42,758 nucleotides of DNA from Pseudonocardiales bacterium. Lineage in GTDB: Bacteria; Actinomycetota; Actinomycetes; Mycobacteriales; Pseudonocardiaceae. Of this stretch, positions 1 to 8,377 are shown in pieces. A program made the translations under genes and the position numbers. Within the stretch, counting starts at the first letter, position 1. Each line of letters begins with the position of its first letter. The notes beneath the pieces were generated by a model that searched no databases, was not told the origin of the DNA, and saw only the letters and a list, made by a program, of their open reading frames with translations. The stretch spans positions 1-42,758 of the forward strand of contig JAFAWY010000145.1 of NCBI GenBank assembly GCA_019241525.1, given 5' to 3'.

Positions 1-1
1 C

Positions 2-2143
2 CCGGTCATGGCCGGCCTCATCGCTGCCGTCGTCGGGGGAATCGTGGCGGGCCTTCTTGGAGGCTCACCTTTGCAGGTGAGCGGTCCAGCGGCGGGGCTG
101 ACCGTGGTGGTGGCCGACCTGATCGGGCGGTTCGGCTGGGGTGTGACGTGTGCGATCACGGTGGGGGCCGGACTGCTGCAGGTGCTGTTCGGCGTCAGCC
201 GGGTGGCCCGGGCGGCGCTGGCCATCTCGCCGGCGGTGGTGCACGCGATGCTGGCCGGGATCGGGATCACGATCGTGCTGGGTCAGCTCCACGTGCTGCT
301 CGGCGGGTCACCGGGCAGCGATGCGATCACCAACCTGACCGGTCTGCCTGGCCAGCTCGCAGATATGCACCATCCGGCCGTGCTGGTGGGTCTGGCGGTG
401 ATCGCCGTGTTGCTGCTGTGGCCGCGGTTACCGCAACCGGTGCGGCAGGTCCCGGGACCGCTGGTGGCCGTGGTGGCCGCGACCGCATTGGCCACGGTTC
501 TCGCGCTCGACCTCGAGCGCGTGGTGATTCCTGGCTCGTTGATCGAATCGCTGCACCTGCCGCAGGTGCCTGGCGGCATGTGGCTCGGCGTGCTCACCGG
601 CGTGCTCACGGTGGCGTTGATTGCCAGCGTGGAAAGCCTGCTGTGCGCGGTGGCCACCGACAAGATGGGTGGCAGCCGGAGCAACCTGGACCGGGAGTTG
701 ATCGGTCAGGGCGCAGCCAACACCCTGTCCGGACTCGCGGGTGGCCTTCCGGTGACCGGCGTGATCGTCCGCAGTTCGACCAATGTCACCGCGGGCGCCC
801 GGACTTGCGCCTCAGCGGTGCTGCACGGGGTGTGGGTGCTGGTGTTTTCGGTGCTACTGGTGGGGCTGATCGAGCTGATCCCGATGGCTGCGCTGGCCGG
901 CCTGCTGGTGATGATCGGCCTGCGGTTGGTCAAGCTGGCGGATCTCCGCTCGGCCCGTAACCAGGGTGAGCTGGCGATGTATCTGGTCACTGCCGCCGGT
1001 GTGGTGTTTCTCAACCTGCTGACCGGAGTGCTGATCGGCCTGGGACTGTCGCTGCTGCTGGTACTGCGCCGGGTGGTCTGGTCTGCAGTACACGCCCAGC
1101 AGCTGCGGCCGGAATCGGCGGGCACACCGGCCTCCTGGCGGGTGGTGGTGGAAGGCACGTTGAGCTTTCTGTCCATCCCCCGGCTGTCTTCGGTGCTGTC
1201 CCGGGTGCCGCCCGGCAGCCACGTCACAGTGGAGATGGTGGTCGACTTCCTGGACCACGCCGCGTACGAGCACCTGGCCAGCTGGCGACGCCAGCACGAG
1301 GCGACCGGCGGCACCGTCATCGTCGATGAGGTGGGGCCAGCGCGGCTGGACGACGAGAACGGCAACGGGCGCACCCGGCGGGTGTGGGCGCCGGCTTTGC
1401 CGAGGGCGTTCTCGCCCTGGTGGGTCTGGCAGGCGCAAGCCGAGCACGTCGATGACGGTCCCGGTGGACTCCAGCCAGTACTGGCCGGGGTGCGGGAGTA
1501 CCACCGCCGCCGGGCGTCCGACGTGCTGCCGCACCTGGAACGGCTGGCCGGCGGCCAGCGTCCCCGGGCACTGTTTTTGACTTGCACCGACTCCCGGGTA
1601 GTGCCCAATGTCATCACCAGCAGCGGACCTGGTGACCTGTTCACCATTCGCAACCTGGGCAATCTGGTCCCACCGTCCGGCCATGAGTCGGATTCGTCGG
1701 TGGCCGCGGCGTTGGTCTACGCGGCCAATCACCTTCAGGTGCCGACCATCCTGGTGTGCGGGCATTCGGGTTGCTCGGCTATGCAGGCGCTGCTCGATGG
1801 CGACAACCTCGACGAACCGTTGAACCGGTGGCTGCGCTGGGGCCTGCCCAGCCTGGACGCCCTGCGCGGGGGGTGTCCTGTCGGGGTAGCGGCGGCAGCC
1901 GAAGGCCGGCCTGAAGTTGATCAGCTGTCCATGGTCAACGTCGCTCATCAGATCGACGCGCTGCGCACCCATCCTGTCGTCCGGGATGCGGTGGCGGCCG
2001 GTCGGATCCATATCGCCGGACTGTTCCTTGACATTCCCACAGCGCGGCTGCTCCTCCTGGACCCAGCCGCTGGACGCTTCCTGCCGATGCCTGACCAACC
2101 GCCTGATGGCCTCGTCGTGCCCAGCACCACGGCCCGCGGCTAA
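2..2143 (+). CDS. SulP-family anion transporter fused to beta-carbonic anhydrase (5' partial)
   Basis: The reading frame is open to the left edge (codons for Pro-Val precede the first ATG at 8), and SulP proteins normally have about 50 residues before this point, so the true start is outside the window. Residues are counted from the ATG at 8. Residues 1-360 are hydrophobic SulP membrane segments including GGSPLQVSGPAAGLT; about 375-450 is a STAS-like domain; about 490-690 is a beta-class carbonic anhydrase. Zinc-site residues are visible: Cys526, Asp528 and Arg530 in CTDSR, then His586 and Cys589 in CGHSGC. The expected role is inner-membrane anion (probably bicarbonate or sulfate) transport coupled to CO2/bicarbonate interconversion. 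The same architecture is known from M. tuberculosis Rv3273. The substrate is inferred, not visible. Confidence 0.93.
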   Translation, partial: PVMAGLIAAVVGGIVAGLLGGSPLQVSGPAAGLTVVVADLIGRFGWGVTCAITVGAGLLQVLFGVSRVARAALAISPAVVHAMLAGIGITIVLGQLHVLLGGSPGSDAITNLTGLPGQLADMHHPAVLVGLAVIAVLLLWPRLPQPVRQVPGPLVAVVAATALATVLALDLERVVIPGSLIESLHLPQVPGGMWLGVLTGVLTVALIASVESLLCAVATDKMGGSRSNLDRELIGQGAANTLSGLAGGLPVTGVIVRSSTNVTAGARTCASAVLHGVWVLVFSVLLVGLIELIPMAALAGLLVMIGLRLVKLADLRSARNQGELAMYLVTAAGVVFLNLLTGVLIGLGLSLLLVLRRVVWSAVHAQQLRPESAGTPASWRVVVEGTLSFLSIPRLSSVLSRVPPGSHVTVEMVVDFLDHAAYEHLASWRRQHEATGGTVIVDEVGPARLDDENGNGRTRRVWAPALPRAFSPWWVWQAQAEHVDDGPGGLQPVLAGVREYHRRRASDVLPHLERLAGGQRPRALFLTCTDSRVVPNVITSSGPGDLFTIRNLGNLVPPSGHESDSSVAAALVYAANHLQVPTILVCGHSGCSAMQALLDGDNLDEPLNRWLRWGLPSLDALRGGCPVGVAAAAEGRPEVDQLSMVNVAHQIDALRTHPVVRDAVAAGRIHIAGLFLDIPTARLLLLDPAAGRFLPMPDQPPDGLVVPSTTARG

Positions 2144-2248
2144 TGCGGGACATGGTGATGGCCGAACCCCGGAGCTCCAACCGGGGCTGTCGCCTGCACC
2201 CGCTCCCGCGGTGGTCGCACACGACGTCGGGTGATTGTCCACGCATAG

Positions 2249-2306
2249 ATCGCGGTTTGTGTCTTTCTGGCGATCGATTCTGTCGCGATAATGCACAAAC
2301 CACGAT
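2249..2306. repeat. Imperfect 13-bp inverted repeat after the transporter gene
   Basis: ATCGCGGTTTGTG (2249-2261) is matched by CACAAACCACGAT (2294-2306), 12 of 13 positions complementary, with a 32-nt spacer. It lies between the convergent SulP-carbonic anhydrase gene and the DUF1059 gene, so a bidirectional terminator is plausible. There is no clear T-tract. Confidence 0.4.
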
Positions 2307-2328
2307 CAACGCTCAATCGGGGACAGAA

Positions 2329-2520
2329 TTAAGCGGGCACCACCGTGACGCATGTCGACTCAATGTAGCTCATCAAGGTATCGGTGACCTTGTTGACGGA
2401 GTGCACTTCTTTCAAATGTTGGGCTATCAGCACCTCGAGGTCGTCCTTGGTAGGAGCAAAAACCTGGCTGCGGCATTGTTCATGACCACATTGAAACCGG
2501 TACACCTCGGCATTTGTCAT
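2329..2520 (-). CDS. Small DUF1059-like protein
   Basis: 63 codons from the ATG at 2520; the frame extends further to a TTG at 2586, but that extension is low-complexity and does not look conserved. The protein has a Cys-x4-Cys pair (CGHEQC) and a closing His-x4-His (HLKEVH) around a short acidic helix. This is the layout of the DUF1059 family of small, possibly metal-binding proteins. The function of the family is unknown. It is convergent with the upstream transporter gene, and no good Shine-Dalgarno is visible before the ATG. Confidence 0.7.
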   Translation of the reverse strand: MTNAEVYRFQCGHEQCRSQVFAPTKDDLEVLIAQHLKEVHSVNKVTDTLMSYIESTCVTVVPA

Positions 2521-2729
2521 GTCAACATTGTACGGCGACTGTGATGATCGCGAGTTCGTCTTCACACCGTAACTTTCGGATGACAACTATGCCCGGTTCA
2601 GTGCGTCGCGACGATGCGCTTGTGGCCGTCGACCTGGAAGGCCCGGTATGTCGTCGCGTCGGCGAGCGTGCCGGGTACAGCTCCGCGAGTCCGTGACTGG
2701 CCGGCCGCTGGCGAATAGCCTGTGGGCTC

Positions 2730-3653
2730 GTGACGCGCGCAGCGTTGGTGCTTGTGCTCGCGGTGTTGCTCGCCGGATGTGGAGATCCGCGGCAGACCGC
2801 TGCGCCCACGCGCAGTCTGGATGCAGACTGTGCTCAAACCAGGCCTGAAAACGGTAGTCTGCATCCAGACTGCGGTCTAAGGTCGACAGATCCGCACTCG
2901 CTGGCCCGTCAGATCGCCGTTGCCGAGAAAGCCGTGCGAGATCGTGCGACTCCGCCTGACCTGGTTGCTGATGCCGGCAGGCTGGCTCAGCTCGGCTACC
3001 TCACACTCGTCGATCATCCAGAGTGGGACGCTACCGTGCTGGCGACGGTTCCCGGATCGTTGCGGGACACCATCGGGCGCAACGCGGCGGCGGGTCGAGA
3101 GCTGCACGCGATGGCAACTCAGCTGCCGACGACCGTTCCGGCCTGGCACATTGTCGAGCCACCGGACGTGATGCAGTTGCGGATGTACTACTCGCAAGCG
3201 CAGCGGCGCTTCGGCGTGCCCTGGTTTGTGCTTGCCGCGGTGCATCTGGTCGAAAGCAGGATGGGCCGGATTGTGGGCGACTCCAGCGCCGGCGCGCAGG
3301 GGCCGATGCAGTTTCTCTCGAGTACCTGGGCGCACTACGGCCTGGGCGGCAACGTGTGGAACAACCGTGACGCGATTCTCGGGGCTGCCAATTATCTGGC
3401 CGCCAACGGCGCCGCCGACGGCACCGACGCGGGACTCGACAGGGCCCTGTACCGCTACAACAATGACGTCCGTTACGTCCGGGCGATACGCCACTACGCC
3501 GGGGTGATGCAGGCCGACGAGCGGGCCTTGTCCGGCTATCACGCCTGGCAGGTTGACTACCGTACGGCCCTTGGCGTGATCTTGCTGCCGACCGGGTACG
3601 CGGCCGCGCAGGCGATGCCGGTGCAGGAGTGGCTGGCCAAGCATCCGCAATGA
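2730..3653 (+). CDS. Lytic transglycosylase-like lipoprotein (SLT domain)
   Basis: 307 residues from a GTG start. The N-terminus is a lipoprotein signal (VLVLAVLLAGC, lipobox Cys at 17), so the product is expected to be anchored on the outer face of the membrane. Residues about 160-250 form an SLT/goose-lysozyme-like domain: LAAVHLVESRMGR carries the candidate catalytic Glu175, followed by AGAQGPMQFLSSTW and LYRYNN. This fold cleaves the MurNAc-GlcNAc bond of peptidoglycan, so a role in wall remodelling is likely. Odd feature: residues about 28-50, between lipobox and domain, are encoded by a palindromic repeat also found at 27612 (separate entry), so that linker was probably acquired from a repetitive element. 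Confidence 0.85.
   Translation: MTRAALVLVLAVLLAGCGDPRQTAAPTRSLDADCAQTRPENGSLHPDCGLRSTDPHSLARQIAVAEKAVRDRATPPDLVADAGRLAQLGYLTLVDHPEWDATVLATVPGSLRDTIGRNAAAGRELHAMATQLPTTVPAWHIVEPPDVMQLRMYYSQAQRRFGVPWFVLAAVHLVESRMGRIVGDSSAGAQGPMQFLSSTWAHYGLGGNVWNNRDAILGAANYLAANGAADGTDAGLDRALYRYNNDVRYVRAIRHYAGVMQADERALSGYHAWQVDYRTALGVILLPTGYAAAQAMPVQEWLAKHPQ
2812..2877. repeat. Bipartite hairpin element (copy 1), inside a coding region
   Basis: Two adjacent palindromes: AGTCTG-GATG-CAGACT (2814-2829) and AGTCTG-CATC-CAGACT (2856-2871). The GATG and CATC loops are reverse complements and lie exactly 42 bp apart. The second ends CAGACTGCGGT, identical to 27669-27679. The same two-hairpin layout with the same 42-bp offset occurs at 27612-27679. 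Here it encodes the linker of the lipoprotein. Confidence 0.75.
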
Positions 3654-3727
3654 CGCAGTGACGAACGCGCGTTCACGACAGCCGAAGCGGTATCCCGTCA
3701 CCGAGGCCGCGGGTAGAATCGGCGCCC

Positions 3728-3964
3728 GTGACAGCGCCGAAATCAGAGGGCGAACGGGTCGTCTTGGCACGACGCGACAATTTCAATCCCATGGTGCCGT
3801 TCCGCTGGGCCCCCGATGCGCCGCCCGGCCTCAGTGATATCGACTGGGCCGAGGAGCTCGGCGCCAAGTGGGAGGGCGACGAGCTGGTCACTTACGACTA
3901 CCCGACGTTCACCGACCTCCTCGAATACTACGAGAAGAACGAGTACCTGCCGGACAATGACTGA
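3728..3964 (+). CDS. Conserved hypothetical protein, 78 aa
   Basis: GTG start at 3728, giving a 78-residue acidic, aromatic-rich protein with no signal peptide or membrane segment; the C-terminal third (YDYPTFTDLLEYYEKNEYL) looks helical. Codon use is typical of the genome (high GC at third positions) and the opposite-strand frame is much less protein-like, which supports it as real. I do not recognise a named domain. It stands alone between the transglycosylase and the FolC-like gene on the same strand. Confidence 0.65.
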   Translation: MTAPKSEGERVVLARRDNFNPMVPFRWAPDAPPGLSDIDWAEELGAKWEGDELVTYDYPTFTDLLEYYEKNEYLPDND

Positions 3965-4175
3965 TACCCGCACGGTGGGGTAGTCATCGCGGGAGGTCGG
4001 CGGGATTCCTGCTCAGCGTCGAACCCTTGTCCTGACCGTTGGCTCGCCGGCCGGATCTGGAGATCCGACCTGGGGTAGGTCTAGGTAGTCCCCGGCGTGG
4101 CGGCCCGGGCGGCGCCTTCGGGCAGAGTGCAGGTGGCGTCAGGCAGTGTGCTGTGCTGTCGATTGGTGATGGCAG

Positions 4176-5423
4176 GTGCGTGGAATTAATGTTCCAGTGG
4201 TGGTCGACTGTGTTGATGAGCCTTTCTTCCGGGAGCGATCGCGTGGCCGTAGGCGCGGCGCGAAGAGAAGCAAGCTGCGTGCTCAGGCTTTCCTTGAGGT
4301 CCTACTCGGCTCGCAGTATGTAGACTTCAAGCGCGACCCAGTTCCACTTATTGTGGTCGTTGGATCGAAGGGCAAGGGCACCGCTGCTGCGTATTCATCA
4401 GCAGTGTTGGCTGCCGCGGGCTTACGGGTTGGCACGTTGACCAGCCCGGGATTCCGAAGTCACCGAGAGCGTATCCGAGTTGACGGACGATCGCTCACAT
4501 CGGCCGAATTCTCTGCGTTGGTGATGACGATTGATGAGACACTCACAAGGTGTGGAGACGTCCTTCCCGACGATGGTTATCTCTCCCCGACGGGTTTGTT
4601 CACCATGGCCGGTATCTTTCATTTTCTCCGCATCGGATGTGACGCGTGGGTGTTCGAGGCGGGGATGGGTGGTCGCAGCGATGAAGTGTCACTGCTGTCG
4701 CCACACGTGGTGGCCGTCACGACAATTTTTGAAGAGCATGTCGGCATCCTAGGAAGTAATGTTCAAGAAATTGCAATGGATAAACTCGGTGTGGTGACGG
4801 AAGAAACTGCGCGTGTTGTGACGTTGCAGAGGCAAGATCGGTCGGTCATGGAGGTCATTTCGTCAGTCGCAAAGAACCGTATCCGGGTTGTCGATGGGGA
4901 GCGGTTGCCTGCGCTGACATGGCCGTCGGGACTTGGCCTGGATAATGGTCAACTAGGTTACGTCGCCGGGATGGAATTGATCAGTATCTTAGACGTTGCT
5001 CGGCCAAGCCCAGGGGATGTTGAGGGGTTACTGGGCCGGCTTCAACTTCCTGGTCGTCTCTCGGTCCACTACGAAGGGAATCGCACCTGGATTCTTGACT
5101 GTGCGATCAATCGAGTAGGGGTGGAAAAGGTGATTCAATGGGTTTCTGCTCGGTATGGTCGCCCTGATGACGTCCTCATTTCGTTACCGGACACCAAGTC
5201 ACCGGTGGGCATCGATGATGTGCTTAGCGGTCTTCGGGTTACGAAAGTAAAGGGGCGGGCGTCCCACCTCTGTTACGAGGGGTGGGGGGCCGGTTCTCCC
5301 TACCTCGATGTGGTCATCCAAGCAGAGCTGGGACCGGTCGTGCTCGCTATCGGAACGGTGTCTTTCATCGCGGAAGTGCTTGAATTCCTTGATGCCCCCG
5401 TCGACGAGTGGTGGACACAGTGA
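4176..5423 (+). CDS. Divergent Mur-ligase / folylpolyglutamate synthase-like protein
   Basis: 415 residues from a GTG start; no better in-frame start exists and the N-terminal helix matches the family. The P-loop GSKGKGT (63-69) replaces the usual GTNGKGS. The segments TSPGFRSHRERIRV and VFEAGMGGRSDE correspond to FolC TSPH..ERI.. and EVGLGGR.D; HVGILGSNVQEIA corresponds to DHT..LG.T...IA. The family joins glutamate or another amino acid to a substrate using ATP. The C-terminal domain motif normally written DGAHNP reads DCAINR (308-313): the His is lost and the Asn kept. Base composition is clearly lower in GC than neighbouring genes, suggesting transfer. Substrate unknown; a dedicated folate role is doubtful. 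Its stop overlaps a GTG that opens only a 13-codon frame, perhaps a truncated former partner. Confidence 0.75.
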   Translation: MRGINVPVVVDCVDEPFFRERSRGRRRGAKRSKLRAQAFLEVLLGSQYVDFKRDPVPLIVVVGSKGKGTAAAYSSAVLAAAGLRVGTLTSPGFRSHRERIRVDGRSLTSAEFSALVMTIDETLTRCGDVLPDDGYLSPTGLFTMAGIFHFLRIGCDAWVFEAGMGGRSDEVSLLSPHVVAVTTIFEEHVGILGSNVQEIAMDKLGVVTEETARVVTLQRQDRSVMEVISSVAKNRIRVVDGERLPALTWPSGLGLDNGQLGYVAGMELISILDVARPSPGDVEGLLGRLQLPGRLSVHYEGNRTWILDCAINRVGVEKVIQWVSARYGRPDDVLISLPDTKSPVGIDDVLSGLRVTKVKGRASHLCYEGWGAGSPYLDVVIQAELGPVVLAIGTVSFIAEVLEFLDAPVDEWWTQ

Positions 5424-5577
5424 GCGACTACCAGTCACTGTTGTCCCGGCTGTGCCACTGACCGCGGATGCGACCTGCAGGGCTTGCCAAGGTCGCTCCG
5501 GCGCGGATATAAATCGCCAGCTCTCGCTGACCAGGTAAGTGGCACGATGGACAGGTCGACGGTTGATGGAGACCGCC

Positions 5578-6336
5578 ATGGCCGAACAGCACTCTACCGA
5601 CGATCACACATCGGGTGAAACGCTGCCACGGATCCGGTGGCGGGTGCGTTCCGAGAGCACCCGCACCACGGCTGGACCATCCGGTGGGGTGACGCTAACC
5701 CGGCCTCTGGGGACGATCCTTGCCGTGCTCATCTTGTGGTTTTGTCAACACCACGGGGCAGTCCAGGATCAGTCCCTGGCCAGCGGGACGTATCTGCTGG
5801 CGCAGAGTGGGCTCCAGCATCACGAACTGACCACGGGCGCAACCGGCGACGCGGTTGTGTACCACCCGAGAGCAATGGTGTCGCTTTCCGTTCCGCCACC
5901 CCCAACCCCGGTGCCACCAGCCCCTGTCCCAGCGATTCCGCGTCCGGCTCCGGTGGTTCCGGTGGTGCCGCGTGTTGCTCCGGTGGTTCCGGTGGTGCCG
6001 CGTCCGGCTCCGGTGGTTCCGCATTCGGTTCCAGTCGTCCCGTATCCCGTTCCGGCGCCGGCGACTCCGACATGGGTATTTCCGCGTCCCATTCCGGTGG
6101 TTCCCGCGCCGACTCGAGTGTTTCCACCTCCGGTTGTGGTGCTGGAGCCGGTACCCAGCCTGGTCGGCGACGACGTGGTTACCGCCGAACAGGTGTTGAT
6201 CCAACATGGGCTAACGATGGGGTCAATCTCCAAGCAGGAATCGAACCTACCTGCGGGCACCATCGTGTACACCATCCCCAGGGCCAACACCGCGGTCCCT
6301 GCCGGCACCGCGATCAACCTCGTTGTCGCTGCGTGA
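5578..6336 (+). CDS. Membrane-anchored, proline-rich protein with one C-terminal PASTA domain
   Basis: The ATG at 5578 is chosen because GGAG lies 6 nt upstream; the frame is open earlier. The 252-residue product has a polar N-terminus, one membrane span (GTILAVLILWFC), a linker of about 100 residues built from Pro-Val repeats (PVVPVVPR-like), and a final PASTA-type domain (VPSLVGDDVVTAEQVLIQHG to the C-terminus). PASTA domains bind uncrosslinked peptidoglycan or beta-lactam-like ligands and usually sit on PknB kinases or PBPs; here there is no kinase or transpeptidase. A wall-sensing or wall-tethering role is inferred. The proline linker may span the cell wall. The repeats are also visible in the DNA, so length variation between strains is likely. 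Confidence 0.75.
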   Translation: MAEQHSTDDHTSGETLPRIRWRVRSESTRTTAGPSGGVTLTRPLGTILAVLILWFCQHHGAVQDQSLASGTYLLAQSGLQHHELTTGATGDAVVYHPRAMVSLSVPPPPTPVPPAPVPAIPRPAPVVPVVPRVAPVVPVVPRPAPVVPHSVPVVPYPVPAPATPTWVFPRPIPVVPAPTRVFPPPVVVLEPVPSLVGDDVVTAEQVLIQHGLTMGSISKQESNLPAGTIVYTIPRANTAVPAGTAINLVVAA

Positions 6337-6663
6337 TCCAGCTGAAGTAAGTCGACGTCCGTTGCTCGTCCTGGCCCGCCGCTCGTGCAAAGTAGCCACA
6401 GTCGCGACCACCAGGAAACAGCAGACGCTCATGCGTATCCCGGCGGACGATGGCAGATCGTTAAGGCCTGTTAGTGAGCATTAACAATTTTGGCTGTACT
6501 ACTCCGCGTTTGCCCTACAACAAACGCGGAGACATCTGCAAGCCTGGCTGGACTGAGCACTGCCGTGAGCGAATATCTGAGCACCACCGCCGCCAGCTGA
6601 CACCGCAAGGGCGACCGGCAGAGTGGTTCAGACCGCGTGGACCGGCATGGCGGAAGGAGCGCC
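6337..6663. other. Intergenic region upstream of the betaine importer
   Basis: No convincing gene. It holds a perfect 11-bp inverted repeat at 6502-6531 (separate entry) and, at its right end, the AAGGAG ribosome-binding site (6654-6659) of the first importer gene. The frames open here are composition-driven. Confidence 0.5.
6502..6531. promoter_or_regulatory. Perfect 11-bp inverted repeat upstream of the importer operon
   Basis: CTCCGCGTTTG (6502-6512) and CAAACGCGGAG (6521-6531) are exactly complementary around an 8-nt loop. It sits 133 bp before the first importer gene. No T-tract follows, so it could be an operator or leader hairpin as readily as a terminator of the PASTA gene. Confidence 0.5.
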
Positions 6664-7347
6664 GTGGACCCCATCAGCTATCTCCGGGAGAACGTCGGCA
6701 CGGTGCTGTTTTACGGCGAGCAGCACTTTCTCGTCGTGCTCTGCGCGATCGCCCTTGGCTCAGCCATCAGCATTGGCTTCGCTTTGCTGGTCAGCATGGA
6801 TGCAGGCTCCCAGCGCTGGTCACTCGACTGGATAGTCGGCGCGGTCCGCGAGGGAGCCCTGGTGGTCACCGCGGCGGCCTTGACGGTGCCCTCCCTGGCG
6901 CTGCTCGTGCTGCTGCTCCCGCTGTTCGGCCTCGGTGCCGCCACCACGGTCACCGCGTTGACCATCTACTCGCTCTACACGGTGCTGCGCAACAGCGTGG
7001 CGGGCCTGTCGTCGGTGGATGCCAGTGTGTTGGAGTCTGCCAAGGGTTTAGGTATGGGCAGGCTGCGCCGCCTGATCTGGATCCAGTTCCCGCTGGCCTG
7101 GCCGGTGATCCTCAACGGGATCCGAGTCGCAACCTTGATCGATGTCGCCATCGCCGCGGTGGCTGCATTGGTGCGTGGGCCGGGGCTTGGCCAACTGGTG
7201 CTGACCGGACTGTCCCGTTACGGCGCCGCCAATGCCTTCAATCAAGTCCTCGTCGGCACACTGGGCTGCCTGGTCGTTGCCGCCGTCTTCGAAATCTTCT
7301 ATGCCGTTGTCGAGCGACTGACTGTGCCGAGGGGAATCCGTGTCTGA
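6664..7347 (+). CDS. Glycine betaine/choline ABC importer, permease 1
   Basis: 227 residues from a GTG with a strong AAGGAG 4 nt upstream; the frame is open 27 nt earlier but without a ribosome site. It has about six membrane spans and the binding-protein-dependent permease EAA-type loop (ASVLESAKGLGMGRLRRLIWIQFPLA). Its similarity is to the OpuC/ProW/ProZ permeases of compatible-solute importers. It is the first gene of a four-gene operon (permease, ATPase, permease, binding lipoprotein) and overlaps the ATPase gene by 8 nt. Expected role: half of the membrane channel for osmoprotectant uptake under salt stress. Confidence 0.88.
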   Translation: MDPISYLRENVGTVLFYGEQHFLVVLCAIALGSAISIGFALLVSMDAGSQRWSLDWIVGAVREGALVVTAAALTVPSLALLVLLLPLFGLGAATTVTALTIYSLYTVLRNSVAGLSSVDASVLESAKGLGMGRLRRLIWIQFPLAWPVILNGIRVATLIDVAIAAVAALVRGPGLGQLVLTGLSRYGAANAFNQVLVGTLGCLVVAAVFEIFYAVVERLTVPRGIRV

Positions 7348-8377
7348 GACGACCACGAACCCACACGGTATCGCCGAAGGTCACCCTGACCAACGGCCCA
7401 TGATTGTCTTGGAGGGTGTGAGCAAGACCTATCCCGGGCAAACCATCCCTGCGGTGGCGGAGCTGGACCTCGCCGTTCCGCGCGGGTCAATCGTGATGCT
7501 CGTCGGGCCGTCCGGCTGCGGCAAGACAACCACGTTGAAGATGATGAACCGGCTCATCGAGCCCACTACCGGGCGGATCCTGCTCGACGGTGAGGATGTC
7601 ACCGGGGTGAATGCCGACCAGCTGCGCCGCCGGATCGGCTACGTCATCCAGCAGGTCGGCCTGTTCCCGCACTTCACTGTCGGGGAAAACATCGCAGTGG
7701 TGCCCAGGATGCTGGGCTGGGATCGACAGCGCATTCGCCAGCGGGTCGACGAGCTGCTGGAGCTGGTGGGCCTGCATCCCCGAGAGTTTCGCGACCGGTA
7801 TCCCCGCCAGCTGTCTGGAGGCCAGCAGCAGCGCGTGGGGGTGGCCCGCGCGCTGGCTGCCGATCCGCCGGTGATGCTCATGGATGAGCCGTTCGGTGCG
7901 ATCGACCCGGTTACCCGCGAGCGGTTGCACGACGAGTTCCTCGAGATCCAGCGGACAGTGCGCAAGACGATCTGCTTCGTCACCCACGATCTCCAGGAAG
8001 CGATCAAACTCGGCGACCACATCGCGATCTTCACCGCAGGCGGTCGGCTCGCCCAGTACGACACTCCAGAAGGGATCCTGAGCCGGCCGGCCAACGATTT
8101 CGTTGCGGAGTTCGTCGGCAGCGGAGCTGCGGTACGGCGGCTGCACCTGATCGCCCTTTCCACGCTGGACCTCGACGAGATCGCGACCGGCAGCTCGCCG
8201 ACCGCGGCGGCGTTGGTCACCGTGCCGCTGTCCGGCAGCGTTTACGACGCCGTCGACGCGATGCTCGACGCGCAGACCTCGGTGGTGGCGGTGGTGGACG
8301 ACGACGGTCAGGCGGTTGGGGCACTGCGCTGGAACACACTTGTCGAAAAACTGCAGCTGCGGGGGCTCCACCCGTGA
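7340..8377 (+). CDS. proV: Glycine betaine/choline ABC importer, ATP-binding subunit
   Basis: 345 residues from a GTG that overlaps the upstream stop. Full ABC set: Walker A GPSGCGKTT, Q-loop VIQQVG, signature LSGGQQQRVGVARAL, Walker B VMLMDEPFGAID, H-loop VTHD. After the nucleotide-binding domain, residues about 275-340 look like a single CBS-type domain (LSGSVYDAVDAMLDAQTSVV...); OpuCA/ProV relatives usually carry two CBS motifs that sense ionic strength, so the C-terminus is shortened. It powers solute import with the two flanking permeases. Confidence 0.92.
   Translation: MSETTTNPHGIAEGHPDQRPMIVLEGVSKTYPGQTIPAVAELDLAVPRGSIVMLVGPSGCGKTTTLKMMNRLIEPTTGRILLDGEDVTGVNADQLRRRIGYVIQQVGLFPHFTVGENIAVVPRMLGWDRQRIRQRVDELLELVGLHPREFRDRYPRQLSGGQQQRVGVARALAADPPVMLMDEPFGAIDPVTRERLHDEFLEIQRTVRKTICFVTHDLQEAIKLGDHIAIFTAGGRLAQYDTPEGILSRPANDFVAEFVGSGAAVRRLHLIALSTLDLDEIATGSSPTAAALVTVPLSGSVYDAVDAMLDAQTSVVAVVDDDGQAVGALRWNTLVEKLQLRGLHP

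Noticed and set aside
5420-5461. 13-codon GTG frame overlapping the stop of the FolC-like gene
   Set aside because: Too short and without family features; kept only as a possible remnant of a lost downstream gene.
5880-6140. Short tandem repeats suggesting a CRISPR-like array
   Set aside because: They are codon-level Pro-Val repeats inside the PASTA gene, without spacers of constant length.
6474-7403. 309-codon frame overlapping permease 1 in another frame
   Set aside because: Arg/Gly-rich shadow of the permease gene, which has the membrane profile, family motifs and ribosome site.
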